From Eutrophocola sp049446715 (lineage in GTDB: Bacteria > Pseudomonadota > Gammaproteobacteria > Pseudomonadales > Pseudohongiellaceae): a stretch of DNA of 64,000 nt. The stretch covers positions 68,390-132,389 of the forward strand of contig JBMTQX010000002.1 of the NCBI GenBank assembly GCA_049446715.1. Reading direction: 5' to 3'. This document shows, piece after piece, positions 7,456 to 16,383 of this stretch; the stretch's first letter is position 1; each line of letters starts with the position of its first letter. Below the pieces are notes generated by a model, which was given only the letters and a program-made list of their open reading frames with translations, made no database searches and had not been told where the DNA came from. Position numbers and translations under genes: made by a program.

Positions 7456-9693
7456 ATGTCCTTTAAAAAAGCCCTCTCCAGACTCTTTTCCGCCGTCCTG
7501 CTGCTACCGGTGGTTGCCCTGGCGCAGCTGCCCGAAAGTGAATTCGTCACGGACAGCCGCAGCGAGTTTGCCGGCAACCTCGATACCGAAGCCAGTCGCA
7601 AAAAAATCCAGATCACCCGCTTTGTCGATGACATGGAGCCCGAGATTGACGGCGTCCTTGATGATGCCATCTGGCAGACAGCTACCGTCATTTCCGACCT
7701 GCACCAGTTTCAGCCGGTGGATCATGGCCAGCCGTCCGAACAATCCGAGTTTTACATTGCCTATACCGACCGCTTTTTCTATGTCGGTGCCCGTCTTTAC
7801 GATAGCGAAGCCGATGGCATCATCGCGCGCCAGCTGGTACAGGGTGGTGGCCTGGGCAGTGACGATGCCTTCGAGTTCATCCTGGATACGTTCAACAACG
7901 GCCGTACCGGTTACCACTTCCAGGTCAACCCGAACGGCATCCGTCGCGAAGGCGTGTATGAGAACCCGAACAGCCTGAATCGGGACTGGACCGGTATCTG
8001 GCGAGTGGAATCACGTATCGATGAGAAGGGCTGGACGGCCGAGGTCGCCATCCCTTTCAACACCCTGAACTTCGACCCGGAAACCGACGAGTGGGGTTTC
8101 ACCATCGCCCGTACCGTGGCACGCAAGAACGAAGAGATGGCCTGGTCCTCCTTCAATCGCAACATCAATCCGAGCACGACCGGCCTGATTGCCGGGATCT
8201 ATGATATTCGCCAGGGCAAGGGCCTGGACATCATTCCGTCCATCACCACGGCGGCTACCAATGACTTCACGCCCGGCGGTACATCGGGAAATCGCATTGA
8301 TCCGTCCCTGAATGTGTTTTACAAGATCACGCCTAACCTGACCGGTGCGGTGACGTTCAATACTGACTTCTCGGCAACCGAAGTGGACAACCGCCAGGTC
8401 AACCTGAGCCGGTTTTCCCTGTTTTTCCCAGAGAAGCGAGACTTCTTCCTGCAGGATGTCGATATTTTTACCTTCGGCGGTTTGGGCGGAAACGGCATTC
8501 CGTTCTATTCCCGCCGCATTGGTTTGAGTTCCAGAGGCCAGCCTGTCGACATTGATGCCGGGGTCAAGCTGACGGGCCGTGTCGGCCCCTGGAATGTCGG
8601 TGGCCTCGCGGTCGCCCAGGGCGAATCCGGCACCCTTGATGGACAGAACTTATTTGTCGGCCGTGCTTCGGCAAACATCCTGTCTGAGTCAAGTATTGGC
8701 GCCATCGTGACCCACGGTGATCCGACCAGTGAAACTGACAACACGCTTGCAGGTGTTGATTTCCGCTATCAGAACACCCGTTTCTCGGACAGCCACACCT
8801 TGCGCGGCAATGCCTGGTACCAGCAATCCGATACCAAGGGCCTGAATGGCAATGACAAGGCCTTTGGCCTGTCCGCCAACCTCGATACCTCCAACAACGG
8901 TTTTGGTATGTTCGCAAGCTACGACTTCCTGGGCGAAGACTTCAATCCTGCGCTGGGTTTTGCCAATAATACAGGCGTGGAAAGTTTTGGCGTGGGGGGC
9001 AGCGGCCGCTACTTCTTCCGCAATAACAAGTGGTTCCGTAATGTATTCTCCTTCATGCGTTTCGATCACACACGCTTCCTGGACACCAAGGAAATGCAGA
9101 GCGAAAACTGGTTCTGGCGCATGATCAACTTCAATACCCATCGTGGTGACCAGATCGGTGTCGGCATGTACCGCAACCGGGAAGGGTTGCGGCGTGATTT
9201 TGCCATTCGCCCCGGCGTGATCATTCCGGCCGGTGATTACACCTTCAGTGGCTTCAATGGCGAATTCCGCATTTCCAACCAGCGGGCATTTTCGCCCAGT
9301 CTTCGCCTCAACATCGGCGACTACTTCAACGGTGAACGCACTGAAATCCGCACTGGTTTCGACTGGCGTCCCAACGAGCACATCAACCTGGGCCTGAACT
9401 ACAGTTACCAGGACATCAGCCTGCCGGTGCAGGGCGGTGATTTCGATGTGCGCCTGATCTCTGCCAATGCCAACTATGCGTTCAACTCCAAGTGGTCATG
9501 GATCAACCTGATTCAGTACGACAACTTTTCCAATGTTGCCGGCCTCAACAGCCGTCTGCGCTGGAACCCGCAAGCGGGCGAGGATCTCTTCCTGGTCATC
9601 AACTACAACTTTCAGTCGGAAGGTGCGTTTACCAACCTGAGCGCCAATAACGCCGAAGTAGTGCTCAAGTACACGAAAACCCTGCGTTTCTGA
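7456..9693 (+). CDS. DUF5916 outer-membrane beta-barrel protein with CBM9-like N-domain
   Basis: 745 residues. A signal peptide (LFSAVLLLPVVALAQ) is followed by a CBM9-like sandwich (DMEPEIDGVLDDAIWQTA, DRFFYVGARLYDSE, GWTAEVAIPFNTLNF). A long barrel-like C-terminal half follows, with the DUF5916 signature TDFSATEVDNRQVNLSRF and FFPEKRDFFLQ. It ends in an aromatic residue (KTLRF), as outer-membrane barrels do. The function of DUF5916 is unknown. Proteins of this kind are common in marine bacteria and are often suspected to bind or import polymers. It has its own promoter region: about 195 bases separate it from the upstream remnant. Confidence 0.85.
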   Translation: MSFKKALSRLFSAVLLLPVVALAQLPESEFVTDSRSEFAGNLDTEASRKKIQITRFVDDMEPEIDGVLDDAIWQTATVISDLHQFQPVDHGQPSEQSEFYIAYTDRFFYVGARLYDSEADGIIARQLVQGGGLGSDDAFEFILDTFNNGRTGYHFQVNPNGIRREGVYENPNSLNRDWTGIWRVESRIDEKGWTAEVAIPFNTLNFDPETDEWGFTIARTVARKNEEMAWSSFNRNINPSTTGLIAGIYDIRQGKGLDIIPSITTAATNDFTPGGTSGNRIDPSLNVFYKITPNLTGAVTFNTDFSATEVDNRQVNLSRFSLFFPEKRDFFLQDVDIFTFGGLGGNGIPFYSRRIGLSSRGQPVDIDAGVKLTGRVGPWNVGGLAVAQGESGTLDGQNLFVGRASANILSESSIGAIVTHGDPTSETDNTLAGVDFRYQNTRFSDSHTLRGNAWYQQSDTKGLNGNDKAFGLSANLDTSNNGFGMFASYDFLGEDFNPALGFANNTGVESFGVGGSGRYFFRNNKWFRNVFSFMRFDHTRFLDTKEMQSENWFWRMINFNTHRGDQIGVGMYRNREGLRRDFAIRPGVIIPAGDYTFSGFNGEFRISNQRAFSPSLRLNIGDYFNGERTEIRTGFDWRPNEHINLGLNYSYQDISLPVQGGDFDVRLISANANYAFNSKWSWINLIQYDNFSNVAGLNSRLRWNPQAGEDLFLVINYNFQSEGAFTNLSANNAEVVLKYTKTLRF

Positions 9694-9921
9694 CGTCAGG
9701 GCAGCGTGCAAGATTTTCACCTGATTGCCTGTCTGTAAAGGGATGAGCGTTGTGTGGTCAGGTGAATTGCCCTGGGACTGTGCACAGGCATATACTTTTA
9801 ATACTTCTCTGGCCACCTCGGACCCGCCGCTTCATGCAAGGGCTTGTGACGTTCAACATCCCGACACAAGGTGTCAGACAGCCAGCTGGCAGGGATAAGG
9901 AAAAGCAAGGGGATCCTGTCA

Positions 9922-10458
9922 ATGAAAAATTCAACATTTGTCCTGGTTGCAAGCCTGAGCCTGCTTGCAGCCATCTTCAGTCAGAGCCTGTCGGCGCAGC
10001 CAACCCGCACCGGCACGAACCTGAAGAACTCCAAGGCCATGCCGTCCCGAATACTGTCACTCGAGGAACCTGATGAGGTGGAACTTGTGCGGCAGTTGCT
10101 CGATGAAGGTCGCACCAACGAAGCACTAAAGGCAGCCGAGGCGTATCTTGAAGAAGTGGAACGCGTTGCACTCAGGCATGAAACCAAGCGCAAATATTAC
10201 GCGTGGAATGCCTACTGTACGATATTGACCAGCATGAAGCGGTTTGATGATGCTATAGCAGCCTGCACCACGGCCATGGCTTTTGAGCCTGGCAAGTGGT
10301 CAGCGGTGAACAACCGGGGTACGGCCAAGTTTGTCGCAGGCAGACTGGATGAAGCGCTGACAGATTACGAGTTAGCCCTGAGCCTGATCAGTGAAACCAA
10401 CGAGCCCGTGCGCAACACCATCGAGCACAACATCAGTCTGCTGGAAACCCGGCGCTGA
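9922..10458 (+). CDS. exported TPR-repeat protein
   Basis: 178 residues. The start at 9922 follows an AAGGGGAT ribosome site and gives a clear signal peptide (FVLVASLSLLAAIFSQSLSAQ). The mature part has two or three tetratricopeptide-like units: VRQLLDEGRTNEALKAAEAYL, YCTILTSMKRFDDAIAACTTAM and NRGTAKFVAGRLDEALTDYELAL. TPR domains bind other proteins; the partner is unknown. It converges on serC with a 24-base gap. Confidence 0.75.
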   Translation: MKNSTFVLVASLSLLAAIFSQSLSAQPTRTGTNLKNSKAMPSRILSLEEPDEVELVRQLLDEGRTNEALKAAEAYLEEVERVALRHETKRKYYAWNAYCTILTSMKRFDDAIAACTTAMAFEPGKWSAVNNRGTAKFVAGRLDEALTDYELALSLISETNEPVRNTIEHNISLLETRR

Positions 10459-10482
10459 TATTTCATGACTCGGGCGGCTGAT

Positions 10483-11574
10483 TTAGCCGTTCGTGCGTTC
10501 GAACTCCCGCATGAAGCCCGCCAGGGTTTCGCAACCGGCAACGGGCATCGCGTTGTAGATCGATGCCCTAATACCGCCTACCGCACGATGTCCTTTCAGG
10601 GCATACAAGCCATTCTCCAGTGCTTCTTTCAGAAATTGGGCCGTCAGCTCTTCATTGGGCAGGTTGAAGATCACGTTCATGAGAGAACGATCAGCGATGT
10701 GGGCTGAGCCGCTGTAGAAATCACTGGCATCGATGAGGTCATAAAGCAGGTTGGCCTTGTCCTCGTTGATCTTTGCCATGGCTTCGACCCCGCCCTGGTC
10801 TTTCAGCCACTCCATCACCAGGCACATGACGTAGATGGCAAAGGTGTTGTTGGTGTTCGAGAGGGAATGCGAATCGTTATACACCTTGAAGTCGAGCAGG
10901 GAGGGGGTGTTGGGCATGGCATGACCAATCAGATCTTCATGGATGAGCACCGCCGCCAGGCCGGAAGGTCCGAGATTTTTCTGGAGACTGGCGAACATCA
11001 GATCCACACGGGTAAAATCAATTGGGCGTGACAGCATGTCCGAGGTGGCATCTACCACTAGCGGAATGTCACCCATGTCTGGATATTCCTTGTACTGCGT
11101 GCCATAGATGGTGTTGTTGCTGGTGATGTAGGCATAGGATGCCTCATCCGGCACCATGTCGCGGGTGAACGGCGGCAGGCGGTCGTAGTTGTTGGCCTCG
11201 CCGCTGCTGGCTACCCGGATATCGCCATAGCGCCGAGCTTCCACGTTGGCCTGCCTGGAGAAATTGCCGGTCTCGCTGTATACCGCCATCTGCGCCGGTT
11301 TGAGCGGCAGCAGGTTCATCGGAATGGCCGAGAACAGCATGCGGGCACCGCCGTGGGTATACAGGATTCGGTAGTTGTCCGGCAGGTGAGCGATCTCGCG
11401 GACCAGCGTGTCGCAGCGGGCCAGGATGGCTTCGAACTGTTCCGAACGATGGCTGATTTCGATGACGGAAACGCCCATGCCGTTGTAGTCCAGCAGTTCG
11501 TCGCGGATTTTTTCCATGACCGGGATCGGCAGCATGGCCGGGCCGGCGCCAAAATTGTATACGGGTGTGCTCAT
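10483..11574 (-). CDS. serC: phosphoserine aminotransferase
   Basis: A full-length 363-residue class V aminotransferase that turns 3-phosphohydroxypyruvate and glutamate into phosphoserine; SerC also acts in pyridoxal phosphate synthesis. Start YNFGAGPAMLPIPVME, a phosphate-binding GGARMLFSAIPMN, and the pyridoxal lysine Lys199 in ASLQKNLGPSGL agree with the family. The C-terminus has GHRAVGGIRASIYNAMP. It lies 36 bases downstream of serA, so the two probably form a serine-biosynthesis operon. The serB step is not in the window. Confidence 0.95.
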   Translation of the reverse strand: MSTPVYNFGAGPAMLPIPVMEKIRDELLDYNGMGVSVIEISHRSEQFEAILARCDTLVREIAHLPDNYRILYTHGGARMLFSAIPMNLLPLKPAQMAVYSETGNFSRQANVEARRYGDIRVASSGEANNYDRLPPFTRDMVPDEASYAYITSNNTIYGTQYKEYPDMGDIPLVVDATSDMLSRPIDFTRVDLMFASLQKNLGPSGLAAVLIHEDLIGHAMPNTPSLLDFKVYNDSHSLSNTNNTFAIYVMCLVMEWLKDQGGVEAMAKINEDKANLLYDLIDASDFYSGSAHIADRSLMNVIFNLPNEELTAQFLKEALENGLYALKGHRAVGGIRASIYNAMPVAGCETLAGFMREFERTNG

Positions 11575-11610
11575 GATGTTGTCAGATTACGCGTTAGAGG
11601 GGTTGTCGGA

Positions 11611-12780
11611 TCAGACCTGCCAGACCTTGATCACATGTTCGATGTGTCGCAGTTCTTCCAAGGTGTCGGCGCTGGGCTCGGATTCAATATCGATCAGGTT
11701 GTAGGCAATATCGTCCCGGCTTTTGTTCAGCATGTCGATGACGTTGATGTCCTTGTCGGCAAGGATGGAGAGTATCTGTCCCAACATGCGCGGTACGTTC
11801 TGGTTGATGATGGCGAGTCGGTAGCCATCGGATTTTTCCAGTGACAGGTTGGGAAAGTTCACGGAATTGCGGATGTTGCCGTTTTCCAGGAAATCACGCA
11901 GCTGATCGACAGCCATAATGGCACAGTTTTCCTCAGCCTCGTCCGTGCTGGCACCAATGTGAGGCAGCAGGATGGCGCGCTTGTTGCCGAGCAGGCCGGG
12001 TGTGGGAAAGTCGGTGACATAACGGGAAATGCGGCCATGGTTCATGGCATCGAGCAGGGCTTCCTCGTCCACAAGGGCATCGCGGGAAAAGTTCAGCAGC
12101 ACAGCGCCCGACTTGAAATAATTGATGATCTTGCGGTCGATCAGGTTGCGGGTCGATTCCAGTACCGGTAAATGCAGTGTGACAAAGTCCGAACGTGAAA
12201 TCAGTGAGGTCAAGTTTTCCTGCTTTTCAATCTGGTTGGCCAGGCGCCAGGCGGCATCGACGGATATGGCGGGATCGTAACCCAGCACTTTCATGCCCAG
12301 CTCAATAGCGGCATCGGCCACCTGCGCGCCAATCGCACCCAGGCCGACGATACCCAGGGTCTTGCCTTTCAGTTCCATGCCCTTGAAGTGTTTCTTTTCC
12401 GACTCGACCAATTTCGACAGCTCTGCCGCATCCAGGTCGGCGGACTGGCTGTTGACCCAGTTGATGCCGGGCAGAATGCCGCGTGAGGCCAGCAGCAGGC
12501 TGCACAGGACCAGTTCCTTCACAGCATTGGCATTGGCACCGGGCGTGTTGAACACGACCACCCCTTCGCGGGTATATTCTTCAACCGGAATATTGTTGGT
12601 GCCGGCACCGGCGCGGGCAACGGCTTTCAGGTTTGAACCGAGATGGTCACGGGACATTTTGGCGCTGCGCACGAGGATGGCGTCGGCGTTCTCCTCATCC
12701 GGAGAAACCTGATACTCTTGTTTGGGAAGACGTGTGAGTCCCTTGTCAGAAATCTGATTAAAAATCTGTATCTTGAACAT
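11611..12780 (-). CDS. serA: D-3-phosphoglycerate dehydrogenase, short ACT-containing type
   Basis: 389 residues catalysing the first step of serine synthesis. ARAGAGTNNIPV, the NAD motif GIVGLGAIGAQVA, Arg in LNFSRDALVDE and His in LLPHIGASTDEAEENCA are present. The usual acidic residue of the EP motif is replaced by the DFPTP stretch seen in one SerA subfamily. A C-terminal ACT domain (LAIINQNVPRMLGQIL...NVIDMLNKSR) suggests serine feedback control. The start MFKIQIFNQIS fits this subfamily. It is the first gene of the serA-serC unit. Confidence 0.92.
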   Translation of the reverse strand: MFKIQIFNQISDKGLTRLPKQEYQVSPDEENADAILVRSAKMSRDHLGSNLKAVARAGAGTNNIPVEEYTREGVVVFNTPGANANAVKELVLCSLLLASRGILPGINWVNSQSADLDAAELSKLVESEKKHFKGMELKGKTLGIVGLGAIGAQVADAAIELGMKVLGYDPAISVDAAWRLANQIEKQENLTSLISRSDFVTLHLPVLESTRNLIDRKIINYFKSGAVLLNFSRDALVDEEALLDAMNHGRISRYVTDFPTPGLLGNKRAILLPHIGASTDEAEENCAIMAVDQLRDFLENGNIRNSVNFPNLSLEKSDGYRLAIINQNVPRMLGQILSILADKDINVIDMLNKSRDDIAYNLIDIESEPSADTLEELRHIEHVIKVWQV

Positions 12781-12978
12781 GACGAGGGGTTACCGTTTGG
12801 GAGTCTGTGAAAAGATAAAACTACAGGCAGCCGCGGTCGGAAAAATCAGCTGCCTGTCAGCAGGTGGGGCCGGGGGCCCGAAAATTCAGGGGCGCATTTA
12901 TACCCGGAAACTCCCTGAATTGCCAGTCTCCGGCCCTTTGTTGGCCGCCAACACACCGGGGAATATGCGCACCGCTTC

Positions 12979-13272
12979 ATGAAATCCGATTGGTTCGTCT
13001 ACATCCTGCAAACCGCTGCCGGCCTTTACTATACCGGCATCACCACCGACCCCGAGCGCCGGCTTGCAGAACACGGTGGCGACCGTAAAGGCGCGAAAAG
13101 CCTGCGCGGAAAAGGCCCCCTGACCCTGGTTTATACCCGGCCAGCGCGTGACAGAAGCGAGGCCTCAATCCTGGAAGCGCGTATCAAGAAGTGCAGTCGT
13201 GCCGACAAGGCCAGATTGATCGCCGGGGACAAAGCGGTATTGATGAAACTGCTGGCCGTGAAACGATCCTAG
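12979..13272 (+). CDS. GIY-YIG nuclease superfamily protein (YhbQ/COG2827-like)
   Basis: 97 residues that are essentially one GIY-YIG domain: WFVYILQ, LYYTGITTDPERRLAEH, a Lys/Arg-rich KGAKSLRGKGPLTLVY, and EASILEARIKKCSRADK with the expected Glu. These small single-domain proteins are thought to act on branched or damaged DNA. The 198 bases upstream, between it and divergent serA, hold G-rich sequence but no feature I can name. It lies ahead of proA by 93 bases. Confidence 0.85.
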   Translation: MKSDWFVYILQTAAGLYYTGITTDPERRLAEHGGDRKGAKSLRGKGPLTLVYTRPARDRSEASILEARIKKCSRADKARLIAGDKAVLMKLLAVKRS

Positions 13273-13365
13273 GCCGGAGACTGTTTACCAGTATCCCGTC
13301 TGACTGATAACCCCTCATATGGGGTATACTGCCGCCCTTGCAAACTCACCTGAATCCCGAATTTC

Positions 13366-14637
13366 ATGAGCGAAGCTGAAAACATCATCAAACAGCAGAT
13401 GCAGGCGCTGGGCCAGCAAGCCCGTGCGGCCTCGCGTGTTATGGCCGCTGCCGACACCCATGCCAAGAATGCCGCGCTGATGGGCGCCCTGGCAGCCATC
13501 GACAGTACCCGCGATGAACTGGTCGCCGCCAATGCTCGCGATCTCAAGGCTGGCCAGGACAAGGGGCTGGAGCCGGCAATGCTGGATCGCCTGCAGCTGA
13601 CCCCGGCACGCATAGATACTATGCTCGAGGGCCTGCGCCAGGTTGCCGCGCTTGCCGATCCCATCGGTGAGATCACTGACATGCGCTATAGGCCCAGTGG
13701 CATCCAGGTGGGTCGCATGCGGGTGCCGCTCGGTGTCATCGGCATCATCTATGAATCGCGTCCCAACGTTACCGTGGAAGCCGCCAGCCTGTGCCTGAAG
13801 TCTGGCAATGCCACCATTTTGCGTGGTGGCTCCGAAGCCATTCATTCCAACCAGGCCATTGCCGACTGCATTCGGCAGGGACTGGTAAGTGCCGGCCTGC
13901 CTGCAACAGCAGTCCAGCTGGTAGCGACCACGGACCGTGCCGCGGTCGGTGAAATGATCACTATGCCTGAGTATGTCGACGTCATCGTGCCTCGGGGTGG
14001 CAAGGGCCTGATCGAGCGTATCAGCCGCGATGCCCGCGTGCCGGTCATCAAGCATCTCGACGGAATCTGCCATGTCTACATCGATGACGGTGCCGACATG
14101 ACCAAGGCCGTGAATATTGCCCTGAATGCCAAGACCCATCGTTACGGGGTCTGCAACGCCATGGAAACCCTGCTGGTGGCCGAGTCCATGGCTGAAACCG
14201 TGTTGCCGCAACTGGAACAGGTTTACAGCGACTACGATGTGGAATTGCGCGGCTGCGATAAAACCCGGGCCATCCTGCCGTCGGCAGAAGCGGCCAGCGA
14301 GGAAGACTGGCGCACGGAATACCTGGGTCCGATTCTCGCCATCAAGGTCGTAGCAGATATCGATGAAGCCATCGCCCACATCAATACCTACGGTTCGCAG
14401 CACACCGATACCATTGTCACCGAGGACTACAGTCGTGGCCGCCACTTCCTGCGTGAAGTGGATTCCAGCTCCGTGATGATCAATGCCTCACCGCGCTTTG
14501 CCGACGGCTTTGAATACGGTCTCGGTGCGGAGATCGGTATTTCCACCGACAAGATTCACGCCCGTGGCCCGGTCGGCCTGGAAGGCCTGACCTCGCAGAA
14601 GTACGTCGTGCTGGGTGACGGGCATATTCGCAAATAG
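13366..14637 (+). CDS. proA: gamma-glutamyl phosphate reductase
   Basis: 423 residues, full length, an aldehyde-dehydrogenase-fold enzyme that reduces gamma-glutamyl phosphate to the semialdehyde in proline synthesis. The catalytic Cys263 lies in YGVCNAMETLLV. Other marks are IGIIYESRPNVTVEAASLC, LRGGSEAIHSN, IVPRGGKGLIERI and SSVMINASPRFADG. It opens the plus-strand block that runs to lipA; the proA-nadD pairing is the same as in Pseudomonas. proB is not in the window. Confidence 0.95.
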   Translation: MSEAENIIKQQMQALGQQARAASRVMAAADTHAKNAALMGALAAIDSTRDELVAANARDLKAGQDKGLEPAMLDRLQLTPARIDTMLEGLRQVAALADPIGEITDMRYRPSGIQVGRMRVPLGVIGIIYESRPNVTVEAASLCLKSGNATILRGGSEAIHSNQAIADCIRQGLVSAGLPATAVQLVATTDRAAVGEMITMPEYVDVIVPRGGKGLIERISRDARVPVIKHLDGICHVYIDDGADMTKAVNIALNAKTHRYGVCNAMETLLVAESMAETVLPQLEQVYSDYDVELRGCDKTRAILPSAEAASEEDWRTEYLGPILAIKVVADIDEAIAHINTYGSQHTDTIVTEDYSRGRHFLREVDSSSVMINASPRFADGFEYGLGAEIGISTDKIHARGPVGLEGLTSQKYVVLGDGHIRK

Positions 14638-14655
14638 GTGACAGATTCCTCCATC

Positions 14656-15303
14656 ATGACGGATATCGGCCTGATGGGCGGGATGTTTGATCCTGTCCAC
14701 CTTGGTCACCTTGCCATTGCCAACGCTTCCCTGGCCCTGCTGAAAATTGACCGCCTCGATCTGTTGCCCTGCGGACAACCAGTGCACGGCAAGTCCCTGT
14801 CAGCATCGGCGCAGGCGCGCAGTGACATGTTGTCCCTGGCCATCGCCGGTGTACCGGGGCTCGCAATCGATGACAGGGAGTGCCGCAGCAGGGAACCTTC
14901 ATACACCTGCCTGACCCTGAAGGCGATCAGGGCGGAACGGCCCGGGGCGAGGTTGTATTACATCCTGGGCCAGGATGCATTCAACCAGTTCCACACTTGG
15001 TACCAGTGGCAGGACATACTAGACCTGGTCCATGTGGTCGTGGCGGCCCGCCCTGGTTATCAACCGGAGCTGGAATCGTCAGTCAGACAGGCCCTTGATG
15101 AGCGTGGCGTTGCCCACGCCGATGAACTGAAGCTGGCGCTGGCCGGCAACATCCTGGTGGCCGAACTGGCATTGCACGACATTTCGTCGTCGCAGGTCAG
15201 GGCGGAAATCGCATCGGGCAGAACAGTGGGTAAACTGGTGCCGGCACCGGTGGCCCGCTATATTGAAGAACATGCGTTATATCAGCAGGAGACTGAGCAT
15301 TGA
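14656..15303 (+). CDS. nadD: nicotinate-nucleotide adenylyltransferase
   Basis: About 215 residues. The nucleotidyltransferase start GLMGGMFDPVHLGHLAIA with its GH motif, the middle YYILGQDAFNQFHTWYQW and the end ISSSQVRAEIASGRTVGKLVP are characteristic. It adenylates nicotinate mononucleotide in NAD synthesis. A GTG at 14638, directly after the proA stop, would add six residues; the ATG at 14656 fits the family better, but neither has a strong ribosome site. The stop overlaps the TTG start of rsfS. Confidence 0.92.
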   Translation: MTDIGLMGGMFDPVHLGHLAIANASLALLKIDRLDLLPCGQPVHGKSLSASAQARSDMLSLAIAGVPGLAIDDRECRSREPSYTCLTLKAIRAERPGARLYYILGQDAFNQFHTWYQWQDILDLVHVVVAARPGYQPELESSVRQALDERGVAHADELKLALAGNILVAELALHDISSSQVRAEIASGRTVGKLVPAPVARYIEEHALYQQETEH

Positions 15304-15638
15304 AGTCACAGGCACTGAAAGACCTGGTTGTTGCAGCACTGGATGACATGAAGGGACGGGATATCGCCTGTCTTGAAGTGGCCAACATCACGTCGATTAC
15401 CGACTACATGGTGGTCGCGACCGGCACCTCCAGTCGTCATGTGAACTCCCTCGCTGACGAGGTTCAGAAAAAAGTGAAAGAGGCGGGTGGCCATGTCCTT
15501 GGTTCGGAAGGCAAGGGGCAGTCGGAGTGGGTGCTGATCGACCTGGGTGACGTCATCGTGCATGTCATGCAGGAAGAAAGTCGCAAGCTGTATGATCTGG
15601 AATCACTCTGGGGCATGACGCCGGGCAAGGCCGTGTAG
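15300..15638 (+). CDS. rsfS: ribosome silencing factor RsfS
   Basis: 112 residues, the normal size. VVAALDDMKGRDIACLEV, SITDYMVVATGTSSRHV and WVLIDLGDVIVHVM...YDLESLWG match RsfS, which binds ribosomal protein L14 and blocks subunit joining when nutrients are poor. The start is TTG at 15300 with AGGAG upstream; it overlaps the nadD stop (TTGA), so translation is coupled. Confidence 0.93.
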   Translation: MKSQALKDLVVAALDDMKGRDIACLEVANITSITDYMVVATGTSSRHVNSLADEVQKKVKEAGGHVLGSEGKGQSEWVLIDLGDVIVHVMQEESRKLYDLESLWGMTPGKAV

Positions 15639-15683
15639 GCGCCCCGTCAGTGTGCCTGTCATGACCTACCCGCTACGCTTGTC

Positions 15684-16157
15684 ATGAAAATCCACCTCAT
15701 TGCCGTTGGCAGCAAAATGCCAGCCTGGGTAGAGACCGGCGCCAGGGAATACCAGAAACGCCTGCCGAAGACCTTTGAGTTGGTGTTAACCGAAGTCCCG
15801 CTGGCCAAGCGCACCAAGGGTGGTCAGGATGCTGCGAGGCTCTGCGAGAAGGAAGGCAAGGCACTGCTGGCCGCCGTGCCTGCCGGGGCTTACCTGGTGG
15901 CGCTGGACGTCAAGGGCAAGGCCCATGCCACGGAAACGATGGCAGAACGCTTCAGGACCATCATGGAAAGCGGGTCTGACCTTGCCATGCTGGTCGGCGG
16001 ACCCGATGGTTTGTCACCGGAATGCCTTGAATCTGTTAAAGAAATCTGGTCTTTGTCGGCTTTAACTATGCCGCACACTCTTGTTAGAATCGTTGTTGCG
16101 GAGCAGGTGTACCGGGTATGGAGTGTGCTTAACCGGCATCCATACCATCGAGAATAG
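15684..16157 (+). CDS. rlmH: 23S rRNA pseudouridine-1915 N3-methyltransferase RlmH
   Basis: 157 residues, full length SPOUT methyltransferase. MKIHLIAVGSKMPAWV, LVALDVKGKAHATE, the knot region LVGGPDGLSPEC and the end SALTMPHTLVRIVVAEQVYRVWSVLNRHPYHRE are diagnostic. It methylates the pseudouridine at 1915 of 23S rRNA. It follows rsfS as in most gammaproteobacteria. About 226 bases then separate it from mrdA, enough for a separate promoter. Confidence 0.95.
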   Translation: MKIHLIAVGSKMPAWVETGAREYQKRLPKTFELVLTEVPLAKRTKGGQDAARLCEKEGKALLAAVPAGAYLVALDVKGKAHATETMAERFRTIMESGSDLAMLVGGPDGLSPECLESVKEIWSLSALTMPHTLVRIVVAEQVYRVWSVLNRHPYHRE

Positions 16158-16210
16158 GTTTTGCTAGGTTTTGCTCAGATGCCAGCCCGGGTTGGCCTGG
16201 TCAGTAAACA

Positions 16211-16228
16211 CGTCCCAAACACGTGTGT
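16211..16228. promoter_or_regulatory. inverted repeat upstream of mrdA
   Basis: CAAACAC-GT-GTGTTTG, a perfect 7-base inverted repeat with a 2-base centre, in the rlmH-mrdA gap. It has no T-run, so it is not a terminator; it could be an operator for a dimeric regulator of the mrdA-rodA genes. Function unproven. Confidence 0.25.
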
Positions 16229-16383
16229 TTGCGACAGGACAGCAGGATCTGGTAGGGTCATTTCTCCACCCGCCCGCGCCTGGTGACCCCTGAATGATAT
16301 GTCGTCTTCAGAGGTCCAATACCCGTCAGACATTATTTTCAGGATGGTAACTGACGTGGTGGCAACAAGGCGCATAGGCGTTT

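Noticed and set aside
13315..14445. 376-codon minus-strand frame
   Set aside because: Antisense shadow of proA.
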